Positions 34,052 to 44,500 of a stretch of 53,841 bases of DNA are shown one piece after another. Numbering within the stretch: the stretch's first letter is position 1; each line of letters starts with the position of its first letter. The stretch spans positions 1-53,841 of the forward strand of contig DJVU01000085.1 in NCBI GenBank assembly GCA_002441345.1, read 5' to 3'. This stretch comes from Bacteroidales bacterium UBA6248. GTDB lineage: Bacteria > Bacteroidota > Bacteroidia > Bacteroidales > Lentimicrobiaceae. Under the pieces are notes generated by a model. It ran no database searches and was not told the DNA's origin. It was given only the letters and a program-made list of their open reading frames with translations. Both the position numbers and the translations under genes were made by a program.

Positions 34052-34924
34052 CTATCGCTTCCGGTTAAGAATGGCAATCTGATCGGCTAGCAGTCCAAAA
34101 AAGAACAGAAACATCCCGAGTGTAATCATCACCATACCCATATTCGAGAACCTGCCAAAAAACAGGTATCCGTAACTTCCCCACAACAGTCCTCCAAGGC
34201 CTATTACCACGCTGGCAGGGAAAAACACTTTAAGGGGATTAAACAGCATTATGATCCGGAACAGCAGAAGGAATGTTTTAGAGCCGTCGCGTATGAATTT
34301 CACCGTACTGGCCCTCCCTACACGCTGCGACACTTCGATGGGGAAAGTTCCGATAGTATAACCCTCTTTAAGGAATGCAAGCGTTGAAGTAGTTGAAAAG
34401 GAAAATCCATTGGGCATCAGATGCAGCAACTTAAAAATGAGTTCACGATGAAATCCGCGTAGTCCGGAGTTATAGTCGGGAAGCTTCTGATCTACAAGCA
34501 TTTCACCTGTCTTACGTATCAGCCATTTTCCGCTCTTGCGGCTGCTGACCTGGTACGAAGTGGCTGAGCGCTCGCCGATAACCATATCGTACTCTCCGAG
34601 CATATCTGCTATCCTGGAAAGACCTGAGGGATCGTGCTGCCCGTCGGAGTCCATGGTAATCACTAACGGGCACGTTGCCTTGCGGATACCTGTTTTCAGC
34701 GAGGCTCCATATCCTTTATTCACACCGTGCCGTACCACACGTACCGGATATCGTCTGCCAACATCTGCCGTTTTATCGGTAGATCCGTCATCAACCAGTA
34801 TAAACTCATAGTGATCAAACAACCCGAGTTCCTGAATGCGGTCGAAAAGCCCGGCAAGTCCCTCCTCTTCATTAAATGCAGGGATGACTACCGTGGCCCG
34901 CTTTTGATTATTTTCCATTACCAT
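34052..34924 (-). CDS. GT2 polyprenyl-phosphate glycosyltransferase with two C-terminal membrane segments
   Basis: The 290-residue protein has the GT2 blocks ATVVIPAFNEEEGL, ILVDDGSTDKT, NKGYGASLKTGI and MDSDGQHDP, a GLRGFHRE segment and a C-terminal pair of hydrophobic helices from about 220 to 285. This is the layout of polyprenyl-phosphate sugar transferases. ATG codons at 34924 and 34918 are both possible. It is the first gene of the minus-strand glycan operon, 46 bases after a near-consensus promoter. Confidence 0.9.
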   Translation of the reverse strand: MVMENNQKRATVVIPAFNEEEGLAGLFDRIQELGLFDHYEFILVDDGSTDKTADVGRRYPVRVVRHGVNKGYGASLKTGIRKATCPLVITMDSDGQHDPSGLSRIADMLGEYDMVIGERSATSYQVSSRKSGKWLIRKTGEMLVDQKLPDYNSGLRGFHRELIFKLLHLMPNGFSFSTTSTLAFLKEGYTIGTFPIEVSQRVGRASTVKFIRDGSKTFLLLFRIIMLFNPLKVFFPASVVIGLGGLLWGSYGYLFFGRFSNMGMVMITLGMFLFFFGLLADQIAILNRKR

Positions 34925-34969
34925 TTGTATATCAGTCTTTTACTTTCCCAACACCCTTATCCGAACGAG

Positions 34970-35003
34970 CAAAGATAGAAATTATCCCCCACAGCGCACC
35001 AAA
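34970..35003 (-). promoter_or_regulatory. Bacteroidota promoter for the glycan operon
   Basis: On the minus strand a TTTG (35000-35003) is followed after 22 bases by TATCTTTG (34970-34977), close to the TTTG/TAnnTTTG consensus and the best-formed promoter in the window. It points at the GT2 gene starting at 34924. Confidence 0.7.
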
Positions 35004-35040
35004 CACCCGTGGGGTTTAAACCGATGTTCACTGAGATAAC

Positions 35041-35064
35041 AAAAAAAAGAGCCCTTGCGGACTC
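35041..35064 (-). terminator. Rho-independent terminator after the HIT gene
   Basis: On the minus strand GAGTCC-GCAA-GGGCTC is followed by eight T residues. It lies about 25 bases past the HIT stop and ends the greA-HIT transcript. Confidence 0.88.
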
Positions 35065-35088
35065 CTTCAAAAACGAATTAGGCTGGAG

Positions 35089-35484
35089 CTATTTAACTTC
35101 CGCATTTATCCTGGCAGCAATCTCCTGGAGTTGTTCCGGAGTAAATTTCAGTTTCGGTTTGCTGAAATCAATGTCGTAAATCGTATTGATAGGGATAAGA
35201 TGAATATGTGCATGCGCAACTTCCAGGCCGATAACGGCCATACCAACCTTTTTGCATGGCACAACGGCTCCGATTGCAACCGCAACCTTTTTTGCAAACG
35301 TAAAATACCCGGCATAGAGGGGATCTTCTATATCGAAAATGTAATCTACCTCTTTTTTAGGGATAACAAGGGTGTGTCCCTCGGCAAGCGGATTGATGTC
35401 GAGAAAAGCAAGGAAATTCTCGTTTTCGGCTACCTTGAAGGCAGGGATTTCTCCACTCACAATTTTTGAAAATATACTTGCCAT
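35089..35484 (-). CDS. HIT-family nucleotide hydrolase
   Basis: A 131-residue Hint-type protein that cleaves nucleoside phosphoramidates or adenylated intermediates. It starts MASIFSKIVSGEIPAFKV and carries the histidine triad EVAHAHIHLIP with H91, H93 and H95. It lies 12 bases after greA on the same strand. A strong terminator follows. Confidence 0.94.
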   Translation of the reverse strand: MASIFSKIVSGEIPAFKVAENENFLAFLDINPLAEGHTLVIPKKEVDYIFDIEDPLYAGYFTFAKKVAVAIGAVVPCKKVGMAVIGLEVAHAHIHLIPINTIYDIDFSKPKLKFTPEQLQEIAARINAEVK

Positions 35485-35496
35485 GTTGTTTTGGTT

Positions 35497-35958
35497 TTAG
35501 CGGATAATTTCAACGATTTCAAAGCTCATTTTGCCGGCGGGCACCTGTATCTCGACGGACTCGCCCATTGATTTTCCCAACAGTCCTTTAGCAATAGGCG
35601 AATTTACGGAAATTTTTCCAGCCTTCAGATCTGCCTCATTCTCCGGAACAAGGGTATAGGTCATGGTAGCATTGTTTTTGGTATTCCGGATTTTCACCGT
35701 TGACAGAATGAGTACTTTAGAATTGTCGAGTTTGCTTTCATCAATGATTCTTGCATTGCGAATGGTTTCCTGAAGCTTGGCAATTTTAAGCTCAAGCATA
35801 CCCTGTGCATTTTTGGCTGCATCGTATTCTGCATTTTCCGACAAATCGCCCTTATCGCGGGCTTCAGCAATCTGTTGGGATATGGCAGGGCGTTCGATAG
35901 ATATAAGCTGATCAAGTTCAGCTTTAAGTTTATTAAGTCCTTCCAGGGTATAATACAT
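35497..35958 (-). CDS. greA: Transcription elongation factor GreA
   Basis: The 153-residue protein from the ATG at 35958 starts MYYTLEGLNKLKAELDQL, forming the N-terminal coiled coil. The tip motif ARDKGDLSENAEYDAAK at about 32-48 carries the acidic residues that enter the polymerase secondary channel to trigger cleavage of backtracked RNA. The C-terminal FKBP-like domain ends PAGKMSFEIVEI. A longer frame adds 18 residues that run into a hairpin and is rejected. Confidence 0.95.
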   Translation of the reverse strand: MYYTLEGLNKLKAELDQLISIERPAISQQIAEARDKGDLSENAEYDAAKNAQGMLELKIAKLQETIRNARIIDESKLDNSKVLILSTVKIRNTKNNATMTYTLVPENEADLKAGKISVNSPIAKGLLGKSMGESVEIQVPAGKMSFEIVEIIR

Positions 35959-35995
35959 GATTAATACGTTGAATTGGTTAAAGGATAATAAGAAC

Positions 35996-36021
35996 GAAAG
36001 ACCCTCATTCAAGGGTCTTTC
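35996..36021 (-). terminator. Hairpin between the PorV-like gene and greA
   Basis: GAAAGACCC and GGGTCTTTC form a perfect 9-bp stem around an 8-base loop, about 40 bases past the PorV-like stop. The following minus-strand bases are only moderately T-rich (GTTCTTATT), so it is a weak or partial terminator that may still let greA be read. Confidence 0.5.
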
Positions 36022-36061
36022 ATAATATCGTCAGGATGTCTGGTAATCGGGTCCTGCGCTG

Positions 36062-37120
36062 TTACAGGTTAATTCGCGCCCCTATACTGTGGGTGCCGTT
36101 GAAGGGGTCGGTAGCTCTGTAGGAATAGTCGATAGCTATTGAAGATCCCTTTTCCTTATCGAGCGGCACTGCCACGGTAAAGCCTGCGCTGGGGCCCGTA
36201 AAGGCCGTGGTACGCTCGCTGTCGGAAGTAATGCCTTCTTCATAGGTATAGCCGCCTCTCAGCATCAGGTACGACTTTAACTCATACTCAGCTCCAACTA
36301 CATACTGGTCTTTATTGAACGAGTTTGAGATAAAGTTTCCTGCAAGTGTAAGACGGTGCATCTCAGCAATATGAAAATCATACGAAGCTCCGATGGCAAG
36401 CTGTGTTGGAAGCTCAAAATCGGCGGAGCGCTGCTCAAGTGTAAAGTAACTCTCCTGTCCGGGCAGCAGGCTACGGATAGAAAGACCGTCGCCCGAGAAA
36501 CGCATCGTAGGACCAACGTTCCTGAGAGTAATTCCGAACCGCACATTTTCGCGGGGTCCGGTTACATACTGAATACCAGCATCAAGGGCAATGCCCTGAG
36601 CGCTAACATCGGAAATAACTTCCGAAACAATTTTAACGTTAACACCACCATAGATGCTGCTCGAAAACGCTTTGGCATACGAGATGTTGATATTCATGTA
36701 ACTTGGTGAAAAATTACCGATACCACCTTCGGGAAGATCCTCGGTTGTAATGGGAATATCACCAAAGCCCATCGACATAATACCCAGTCCTATCACACCC
36801 GATTCTCCAACCTTCTGGGTCAGTCCGAAAGCATTGATACTTATCTCACTGCCTTTGAGCCACTGTGTATTCGAAAAAATCAGCTCTGTACCTTTGGTAT
36901 GGGCTGTCCCTGCCACATTCACAAAGAGCCCTTCCAATCCCTTTACACCGGCAACGTTGGCACCACCCCATCCCGAACTCCGGGACCAGGGGTTGATGAG
37001 TAATTCAGATGCACCGGCCTGACCCGACCTGTCTTTGTTACCGGCAGTCAGCTCAGTAGCAGGAATTAACAGTGCCCCGGTCAGCAAGATGGCAGCGAAG
37101 TATTTAGAGATCTTGTTCAT
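36062..37120 (-). CDS. PorV/PorQ-family outer-membrane protein
   Basis: From the ATG at 37120 the protein has 352 residues with a signal peptide, MNKISKYFAAILLTGALLIP. The opening after cleavage, GASELLINPWSRSSGWGGANVAG, and the glycine- and aromatic-rich strands after it fit the PorV/PorQ family of FadL-like barrels. PorV shuttles type IX cargo to the attachment machinery. This is a paralogue beside a single cargo gene rather than the core porV. It ends in an aromatic-poor ARINL. It lies 49 bases after the giant T9SS cargo gene and should share its transcript. Confidence 0.85.
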   Translation of the reverse strand: MNKISKYFAAILLTGALLIPATELTAGNKDRSGQAGASELLINPWSRSSGWGGANVAGVKGLEGLFVNVAGTAHTKGTELIFSNTQWLKGSEISINAFGLTQKVGESGVIGLGIMSMGFGDIPITTEDLPEGGIGNFSPSYMNINISYAKAFSSSIYGGVNVKIVSEVISDVSAQGIALDAGIQYVTGPRENVRFGITLRNVGPTMRFSGDGLSIRSLLPGQESYFTLEQRSADFELPTQLAIGASYDFHIAEMHRLTLAGNFISNSFNKDQYVVGAEYELKSYLMLRGGYTYEEGITSDSERTTAFTGPSAGFTVAVPLDKEKGSSIAIDYSYRATDPFNGTHSIGARINL

Positions 37121-37169
37121 AAGCAATAGTTTGAATGTTTTAACAATTTCTTTTACGTTACTTCCCGGT

Positions 37170-40100
37170 TTAGAATGAGTTAAGGTCAACAGGGCGGAGC
37201 GAGCCGAACCATTTAACAATCTTTTCACCTACACCGTCTGCTTTAACATGTACCAGGTAAACACCACCGGCAATAGGAATCCCGGCATGATTCTTAAGAT
37301 CCCATTCAATAGCAGTGCCCTTCTCATCTTTTGTAAACCTTCGGATAAGTGTACCACTCGTTGTGTATATAGAGACTGTACATTTCTCAGGAAGGTTTAC
37401 AATCTTAACCCGGTTGTCGAGCTGATTGGTTTCATACGTTGAATACGCATAATACGGGTTAGGAACTACCGTAATCAGGTCGAGTTCGCTGGCAGCCTTT
37501 GCAATATTGCCCGTAGTTGTGGCAATCTTTTCGGTGCTGAACTTATATTTCGGGAAATTCCTGTTGTCGCTGTGCTGTGCTGCATAGGTCGTGTCAATCT
37601 TACCAACGCTGTAGTTCCTGCGGTAAGGTTTTGCAATGCGGATCTTAACCTTGGCCTCGTTTGATAACCACTGCTGACCTTGTACGGCTAGAGGAATGTG
37701 TGTCCACATTGCGCTCGAGTATACAAGTGCCATCTGATTCTGTGATGTGGAACGAATGCTGTTCAGGAGCTTCCTTCCGGCATCGTAAGCAGGGATTTCA
37801 GCTGCCGGAAGCGATTTCTCGGTTGTGTGTGCAAATACATATACATAGTGCATTCCACCGAATACAAAGGTATTTCCGTTTATTACATTCGCCGTTGGGT
37901 TAAATAACATATCCCTTCCGTTCTCTCCGACGAGCCATGAGTTTTCACCAAAAACAATGTTGAGGCGCTCTCCTGTTTCAATATTGATGGCATATCCGGG
38001 GAACCAACCCATACCGGTTTCCGAAATGTAGTTGGGATCTTCCGGGTTATCGCTCGGACCACTTCCTACAGGTGCAGGTTTACCATCCTTGTCAACCGAT
38101 TGTGCTGCCCTGATTTTGAAACGGTCAACACCACCTTCCGAAAGAGTTTTGTCAGCACACATTTCAATAACCGGACAACGGGTCCACTTGCTCTTGTCGG
38201 GTGTATAAACAAAGTCGATGCTGGCAAGATCTGAGAACTTAAATCCGTTTTTCGAGGTGATCCGGAATGCAGGTCCGTAATTGGGATCCTGCTCGGTAGA
38301 AGCTACCATTACATAGGGAGACCATGTACCAGCCACTACCTTTTCGAAATTGGCATCCGGGTCGTACGGCTTATTCGGCATATCGTAGTCGCTGTTGGCA
38401 GGTGTGGTAAGGTCACTGACAACACCAGACCTGATCCAGTTAAGTGCAGGAACTCCGTCAACATCCGGAAGGCCTGTGATCCACGTTTTCGAGCTGTCGG
38501 CAAACCGGAAGGTCGATGAAAGAAGTCCGTTGTTCGGCAGAATGATATCCCAGATAGGATCCTGATCGGCATTGGTACCAATCTTATATGGACCCGGATC
38601 GAGTATCTGACCTATTGTAATGGAAAGCCCAAGATCAGGGAATAACTGCTCATTGACAAACGAAGTTGTTGTATCGCTGCGATAAACGGTGTTTGTTTTC
38701 AGATCGATTAATCTCCAGGACGCCGTGGTGCTGAGAGCACTGTCAGCGCCGATTTTGTAGTAATACGGCCTCAGTGAGTCAAACTCCAGGATATACTCGG
38801 TATTCTTGACACTCAGCGGATCGATTACCTTAACATTCAGAGGACCGCGACCTGATTTGTATTTAACTTCATACGCAATCGGATAATTCGGGCTGCCCAT
38901 GAGGTTAGTGGGGCTAACCGGTTCCTTCGAGAGAATCTCGGCAATGGTCTCATCACTCATCTCGAGGAGGTTACCACCGTTACCCTGGCCCTGTAGCCTT
39001 GTAATCTCTACTCCGTCGCCGTATTTTGCGTTAGCCATGGTTGTGCCAACCTGAATGTGCGGAATACCGGTGTATACCTTAATATTCTTCCGTCCGGCCA
39101 GATACGTGCGTTTCTGTCCATCCAGCCCTATAATTCCGGCTTCCTGAGATCCCGGATCGGCACTGTATTTCATATATTCATTGTAACCGTATGCCAGGGC
39201 CAGATAATAATACTGTTTGTGATTAACAAGAGTCTGACCTGTGAAAGCATCCTCGTTGAGTCTGAATGTATGTGTAATACCAAGGTCGGCACCAAACACC
39301 TCCTCCACCGGAACATTGGCATTCAGGGATTGATCAAAGTTATGGTTTACGAGTTGCTTTACGCCATTCTTGACGTCTGCCTGGAATACCAGACGTGCCT
39401 TCGACTGATCGTGGATATCAGCAATGGAAACATTGGCATCCTTCAGCTGGAAGACCTGGTATCCCTCAAAACGATAGTAAGGATCGAAGTCATAACCTGT
39501 ACTGTTGGCAACTGCCAGGATAGCCGGATCCAGCTCTTTGTACGATTCGTTGAAGTTGTTTCCTGCATCGTTGGTCTTACGGTTGGTGATGTAGAACACA
39601 AATTCCCTGTTCAGTTCGCGGATGGTAAGATCCGGAGCATTGGGGCCACTGACAACAGCGAAACAGTTGTCGAACAGAAGCTGACATTTATCGTCAACCA
39701 CCTGCAGCAGTTTCACGGATGCCCAGGGGCCTCCCGAAGCAGCACGTGCCCAGGGAATACCAACGGTAATATAGTTAACAGCACCCGGCTCAAGAATAAA
39801 GGGTCCGGCTGACTGCATAAAACGACGGTCGTGAGGCTGGTTTTGTGCAACTTCTTCTGTCCAGTATTTATCACCGGCAGGAGGAATGCCACCAGTACCC
39901 CAATCGCACTCATCGGTATCACCGGGGAACATAAAGTCGCAGGCAGGGCCGTAAGCACCCGAAGAAGCGTGGGCATTACCGCCATACATCATCTTGGTAT
40001 TGTCTTTCCAGATACCGCGGAGCAGATTATAATACTGCGGAGCACGGTCGGGGTCAGTCATATAATCGGGAACACCACTGTTGTTGTGGTAAACAAACCT

Positions 40101-41444
40101 GCGCATTCCGAAACGCTCATCATCTACGATACCGTTTCCGAAGTTAACTCCGTTAATAGCCTCTGACCTTACAAGGAAACTTCCGGACTGAAGATTATCG
40201 GGTTCTCCATAGCTCATATCGAGGTATGAGCCGTTAAGACTTACGATGCTGCAATCGCCGTTAAACGTTGGTCCAAGCTTTCCGTCACCACGGAACGAAG
40301 GGTTATCCGATCCGTCGGGATCCATATAAGGACCCTGGAAGAAGTCGACTCCGATTGCGGGAGGCTGATCGCCGTATGCCCAGTACTGTCCGTCACCATC
40401 TTTAGGCTTTCCGTTGTACGAATAACCAAGTCCGCGGTTAACATCGCATCCTACGTAGTCGTCGGTTGCAAAACCAAGGTCGGTATCAACCCACTGGCTG
40501 AAATAGGTGCCGGTGAGGCGGTATGTGGAACGGTTGATGATCTCGTAACTGTAGAAAGTCATGTTGTTGATCTCATCGTTGGTAGCAAATCCAAACGCCT
40601 GAGCGCGGATTTCAAGACCAATCGGAGTACCTTCGGTTTCAGTATGGATATTTCCTTTATCGTTAAATACCCACCACAGGGTAGCATCCCCCTTGATTAC
40701 CTGGTCGGCCAGCAAACCGCCGCGAACAATGCCTTCCTCACCTTCCTTGGTAGGAGTAGTGGAGTGGCAAAGCTCGTTATTAATGTCGTAGTATGGATAA
40801 TCACCGTCTTCCGGATCGTAGGTACCATCACCCGAGCGATCGAAAAAAGGCGCAAGGTAATAGCTTTGCTTTTTGGAAATATCACCATGGGCAGGCCATT
40901 CGAGAATTGACTGCGGAATCTGGTAACCAGGGAAAGCAGCTCTGTTGTCCCACCAGGCCAGATACTCGTCGATTTCGGCACGGGTAATCGGGAACAATCT
41001 GTCGTATTCAGCACAGGTCTCCTCACCAATAGCAGCCGTTCCGTCAATAGTAAGAGGGCCGGGCCAGAAGTCGTTACCCGTTCCGGGAGCACCCGTATTG
41101 GGACCCTGACGGAACCGGAGAGCAGCAAGTTTCAGCTGATCGTTGACGTCAATACCACCAACCCAGAGAGCAGCGGAGAACATGGAAGTCTTACGCGATC
41201 CCTTGGGAATCTCGTATTGAGCAACTTCAAAGTCCCACCACATGTCACCACCGGTATTAATACGGGTTCTGACATTGTTGATCTCCAAATATTTGAAGCC
41301 TGCACCCGGAAGACAGCCGGCAGCTGTTGCCTTTACTTCGGCTACACCCGACTTCCTGGTGCCCTTATAGTATTCTGCATGACCCGGCACGGCCAGGAGG
41401 ATACAGAGCAATGTTACTAAAGGTAAACGAACAATATTTTTCAT
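37170..41444 (-). CDS. Giant secreted protein with T9SS C-terminal sorting domain
   Basis: A 1424-residue protein with a signal peptide (MKNIVRLPLVTLLCILLAVPGHA). No enzyme family is recognised. Around residue 210 it has DRSGDGTYDPEDGDYP, which looks like a calcium-binding loop with alternating Asp, and further D/G-rich stretches follow. The last ~95 residues, from VVPNPYYAYSTYE through GTLIRRFTKDEKGTA to the GGVYLVHV and GEKIVKWFG strands, form a type A sorting domain. It should be exported by type IX secretion and fixed at the surface. It is placed between a TonB-dependent receptor upstream (62 bases) and a PorV-like barrel downstream (49 bases). Similar trios occur in Bacteroidota, with no function that I know of. 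Confidence 0.85.
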   Translation of the reverse strand: MKNIVRLPLVTLLCILLAVPGHAEYYKGTRKSGVAEVKATAAGCLPGAGFKYLEINNVRTRINTGGDMWWDFEVAQYEIPKGSRKTSMFSAALWVGGIDVNDQLKLAALRFRQGPNTGAPGTGNDFWPGPLTIDGTAAIGEETCAEYDRLFPITRAEIDEYLAWWDNRAAFPGYQIPQSILEWPAHGDISKKQSYYLAPFFDRSGDGTYDPEDGDYPYYDINNELCHSTTPTKEGEEGIVRGGLLADQVIKGDATLWWVFNDKGNIHTETEGTPIGLEIRAQAFGFATNDEINNMTFYSYEIINRSTYRLTGTYFSQWVDTDLGFATDDYVGCDVNRGLGYSYNGKPKDGDGQYWAYGDQPPAIGVDFFQGPYMDPDGSDNPSFRGDGKLGPTFNGDCSIVSLNGSYLDMSYGEPDNLQSGSFLVRSEAINGVNFGNGIVDDERFGMRRFVYHNNSGVPDYMTDPDRAPQYYNLLRGIWKDNTKMMYGGNAHASSGAYGPACDFMFPGDTDECDWGTGGIPPAGDKYWTEEVAQNQPHDRRFMQSAGPFILEPGAVNYITVGIPWARAASGGPWASVKLLQVVDDKCQLLFDNCFAVVSGPNAPDLTIRELNREFVFYITNRKTNDAGNNFNESYKELDPAILAVANSTGYDFDPYYRFEGYQVFQLKDANVSIADIHDQSKARLVFQADVKNGVKQLVNHNFDQSLNANVPVEEVFGADLGITHTFRLNEDAFTGQTLVNHKQYYYLALAYGYNEYMKYSADPGSQEAGIIGLDGQKRTYLAGRKNIKVYTGIPHIQVGTTMANAKYGDGVEITRLQGQGNGGNLLEMSDETIAEILSKEPVSPTNLMGSPNYPIAYEVKYKSGRGPLNVKVIDPLSVKNTEYILEFDSLRPYYYKIGADSALSTTASWRLIDLKTNTVYRSDTTTSFVNEQLFPDLGLSITIGQILDPGPYKIGTNADQDPIWDIILPNNGLLSSTFRFADSSKTWITGLPDVDGVPALNWIRSGVVSDLTTPANSDYDMPNKPYDPDANFEKVVAGTWSPYVMVASTEQDPNYGPAFRITSKNGFKFSDLASIDFVYTPDKSKWTRCPVIEMCADKTLSEGGVDRFKIRAAQSVDKDGKPAPVGSGPSDNPEDPNYISETGMGWFPGYAINIETGERLNIVFGENSWLVGENGRDMLFNPTANVINGNTFVFGGMHYVYVFAHTTEKSLPAAEIPAYDAGRKLLNSIRSTSQNQMALVYSSAMWTHIPLAVQGQQWLSNEAKVKIRIAKPYRRNYSVGKIDTTYAAQHSDNRNFPKYKFSTEKIATTTGNIAKAASELDLITVVPNPYYAYSTYETNQLDNRVKIVNLPEKCTVSIYTTSGTLIRRFTKDEKGTAIEWDLKNHAGIPIAGGVYLVHVKADGVGEKIVKWFGSLRPVDLNSF

Positions 41445-41506
41445 AATCGGGAATTTTATAATGCGTGTCGTTACGTTTTCGAGTTTAGTTTGGTCTCACT
41501 AAGTGA

Positions 41507-44500
41507 TCAGAAGTTAAAAATAAGTCCAAGACGGATCTGACGGGGCAGACTGTAGTTGAACGGGCTGTTGATCCTGATACTGTAAAGATCCCTGTATGCC
41601 TGTGTATCAAGCTGTGTGTTGATCTGTGTCTGATACTCGGCAGCAGCAAGGTATCCGTCGTCATCAGGATTTCCGGTAGCAGAATAAACACTCATGATAT
41701 TCTTCGAGTCAAGGATATTGAGTACCTGCAGGTATACATTCAGATACGATTCACGTTTGCCTTCTCCCCAGCTCAGGTTGATATCCTTGTCGACGCGGCC
41801 GTCGATCCTGAACTGCCAGGGAAGCCTTGATCCGTTGACCGAACCATCGATAATTCCGGACTGTCCAAGGGGGAAAATCCTGCTCGACTTGGTGTACGGC
41901 GTTCCCGATCCTCCGAAGATGGTGAAGTTAACACCGGTATTTTTGAGAACCTGTACCGACCTGGTAACTTCTGCTCCGGTAGCGTCGGTTTTTGTGCGGC
42001 GGATTACGGGACCACTGTATTCTTTTCCATCAGCAAAGCGGTAGTCAAGCATCAGGTTAAGAGCATGACGACGGTCGAAGCTCAGGGGGAACAGCGTACG
42101 AAGGTTGGGCTGTCCTGTCTGAATCAGTCCTTTTGCAAATTCGGGATCCGAACCGGTTCCATTGGCAAACTGAAGCGTATAACTTGCCCTTACCCTGGCA
42201 TTGGCCGTACGGCGAAGGTCGTAGGTAACGGTAAGACCCTTGACGGTTGAAAAGTCGATGTTATTATAGGAGTAGTAAGTCTTGGGATATGCAGCCGTGT
42301 AACGGAAAGCCTGAATCTGATCCCTGATCTCACGATAATAAGCCGAAAGAGTAAGTGAAGATGAATTGGTCAGCCTCTGCTGGAATCCAAGTTCATAGTC
42401 AATGGTCTTTTCGGGTCTCAGGTTAGGATTGTTGATTGTGGGACTTCCGAGAACCGGCAGGAAGAAGTAATCCAGCGGGTTCATACGCAATGCATACGTG
42501 GGACGCTGGGTAAGTACATCGTAGTGAGCAAAGAAAAGAGCTTCATCCGAAATCGGGAAGGAGAAAGAGATACGAGGCATTACAGAGATCTGGGGTTCGT
42601 AATCGCTGAAAGCCTTGGAGGTAACCGTAACGTTGTTGCGATCAGCCAGATAGGGAATTACACCATTTCCGGCATCCAGTGCAATAGAGGGGTCGGTAAC
42701 GATCAGTCCTTCGGCGTTGTACCAGGTATCGCCGTCGCGGTATCCCATAATGGTGGTCGGGTTCTTCATATTATCAACATATACTACGAAGTCTTCACCC
42801 ATATTCTGAGGATGTGCACCAAGGTCTCTTACATCGCGTACGCTCAGAGCTGGATAAATGGTGTAAGGATCGGTAAGAACCTGCTGATTGGCATCGAAGC
42901 GGTCTACCCTGACTCCAACGTTGAAAATAAGATCGTCGAAGGCAAATTTATCCTGAATATACCCTGCCATATAAATTGGCGAGAAAGGTGCTATTTCACG
43001 GGTGTAATTTCCGTTGGCGTCACGTTTGGTAAAGAAGTCGTCGAAACTGGGGCTGTCCTTCATGCTGATCCGCTGTCCGGTGTATGTGTATCCGCTGTAG
43101 CCTGCAAGGTTCTCTCCATTGTTAAACAGCTCGTCGGCTGAGAACATATCGATGCTGAGACCCTGGCTGAGGTTAGCCGTATGCATCTTGCCATTTGCAT
43201 CGTAGTAATTGATGGTCATGGAATGAACATCGTACGAATCAATATCTACCCAATCGGTTCCATCCGTAGGCAGTCCTATGCGCTGGCGCAGACTTTTGTC
43301 GAAAAAGCGTTGGGAGAGGGCATCGTAGCGGCGGTCATAATAAATGGTATCCATGAAAACGCCGTCGAGATAAACCATTTTGGGATTCATCACGTCAAGC
43401 TGTTCGATATGGGCGTTGGTAAGACCGCGCATCAGACTCCAGAGTCCGGTGGGAGCATAGGAATAATAGCGGTCAACACGCTGCTCATAGATAAATCCGA
43501 ACTGAAGGGCATGGTTTCCGATATCGGCGGAAGCATTGGCGTTTATTGAGTACTGTTCATTATCCACACGCTGGTAGCCGGCCTGATTCGCTCCCGGGCT
43601 GCCCCAAAGTCCGTAAACAGAAGTAGCACCCATACCGTTAATAAGACCACCACCTGAGATGATGTTATTCAGGTTGTTGTGATAAAAGCTCTCAGGATAC
43701 AGTTCGTAATACTGACGGGTATAATTGGATGTGATCGGATTTGCCAGTCCGGGAGTAAAAGCTACCAGGGTATCCATAAATCCGTTGTGGATGTATCCGT
43801 ATTTCTTTGTGATGGTGTCAAAACCATACTCATACGAACGGATCTTATGGGTTTCGTATTTGCCAAGATACCCATAGTTGAAGAGGTTATCCCTGTGCTC
43901 GGAATCCTGAACGGTCTGGTCGTACTTGGTATAGTCGGCCTGAATGGTGTAATATACATTCTTTATCAGCGACTTGCTTTCCCGGTCGGTGGGGAAGCGC
44001 TGTGTAAAGCGGCCAAACACCCTCCAGGTATTATCGGTAACCTGAGCATTTTTATCGTAATTGAACATCGTCTGTGCAAAACTGAATGCCTTTCTGTCGC
44101 TGTAATTGATGGAAGCACCAAGAGAGAGGTTGATGTTCGGACCGGTTTTAATGTCGATTTTACCAGAAGCGTTAACATCAATATTTTCGGTATTGGGCGT
44201 TGCCTTTGAATGTTCGAGGTCGCTCATCCGGATAAAATTCGAATTGTAATACGTACCGAAACCGGTTCCTGAAAGACGAAGGGGATTGGTTTCAATGGCA
44301 CGGAGCACATCGTCCTTTACTTTATATACTCCGGTAGCCGTAGGACGGCTGTCTTTGTTATAAACAACTTCACCAGCTATAAAGTAACCGAGAAGCGAAC
44401 TGGTTTTGTCTTTGTTCCAGAGCAGGGGACCCTGCATATTCAGGCCGCCTCTGTTGTATCCGTATGCATCCAGGTATTGCGAAGTCTGAAGTTCGATACC

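Noticed and set aside
39057..39812. 251-residue plus-strand frame inside the giant T9SS gene
   Set aside because: Antisense shadow; the real gene has a signal peptide and sorting domain in the other strand.
42524..43141. 205-residue plus-strand frame inside the TonB receptor gene
   Set aside because: It is an antisense shadow of a well-supported receptor and has no family motif of its own.
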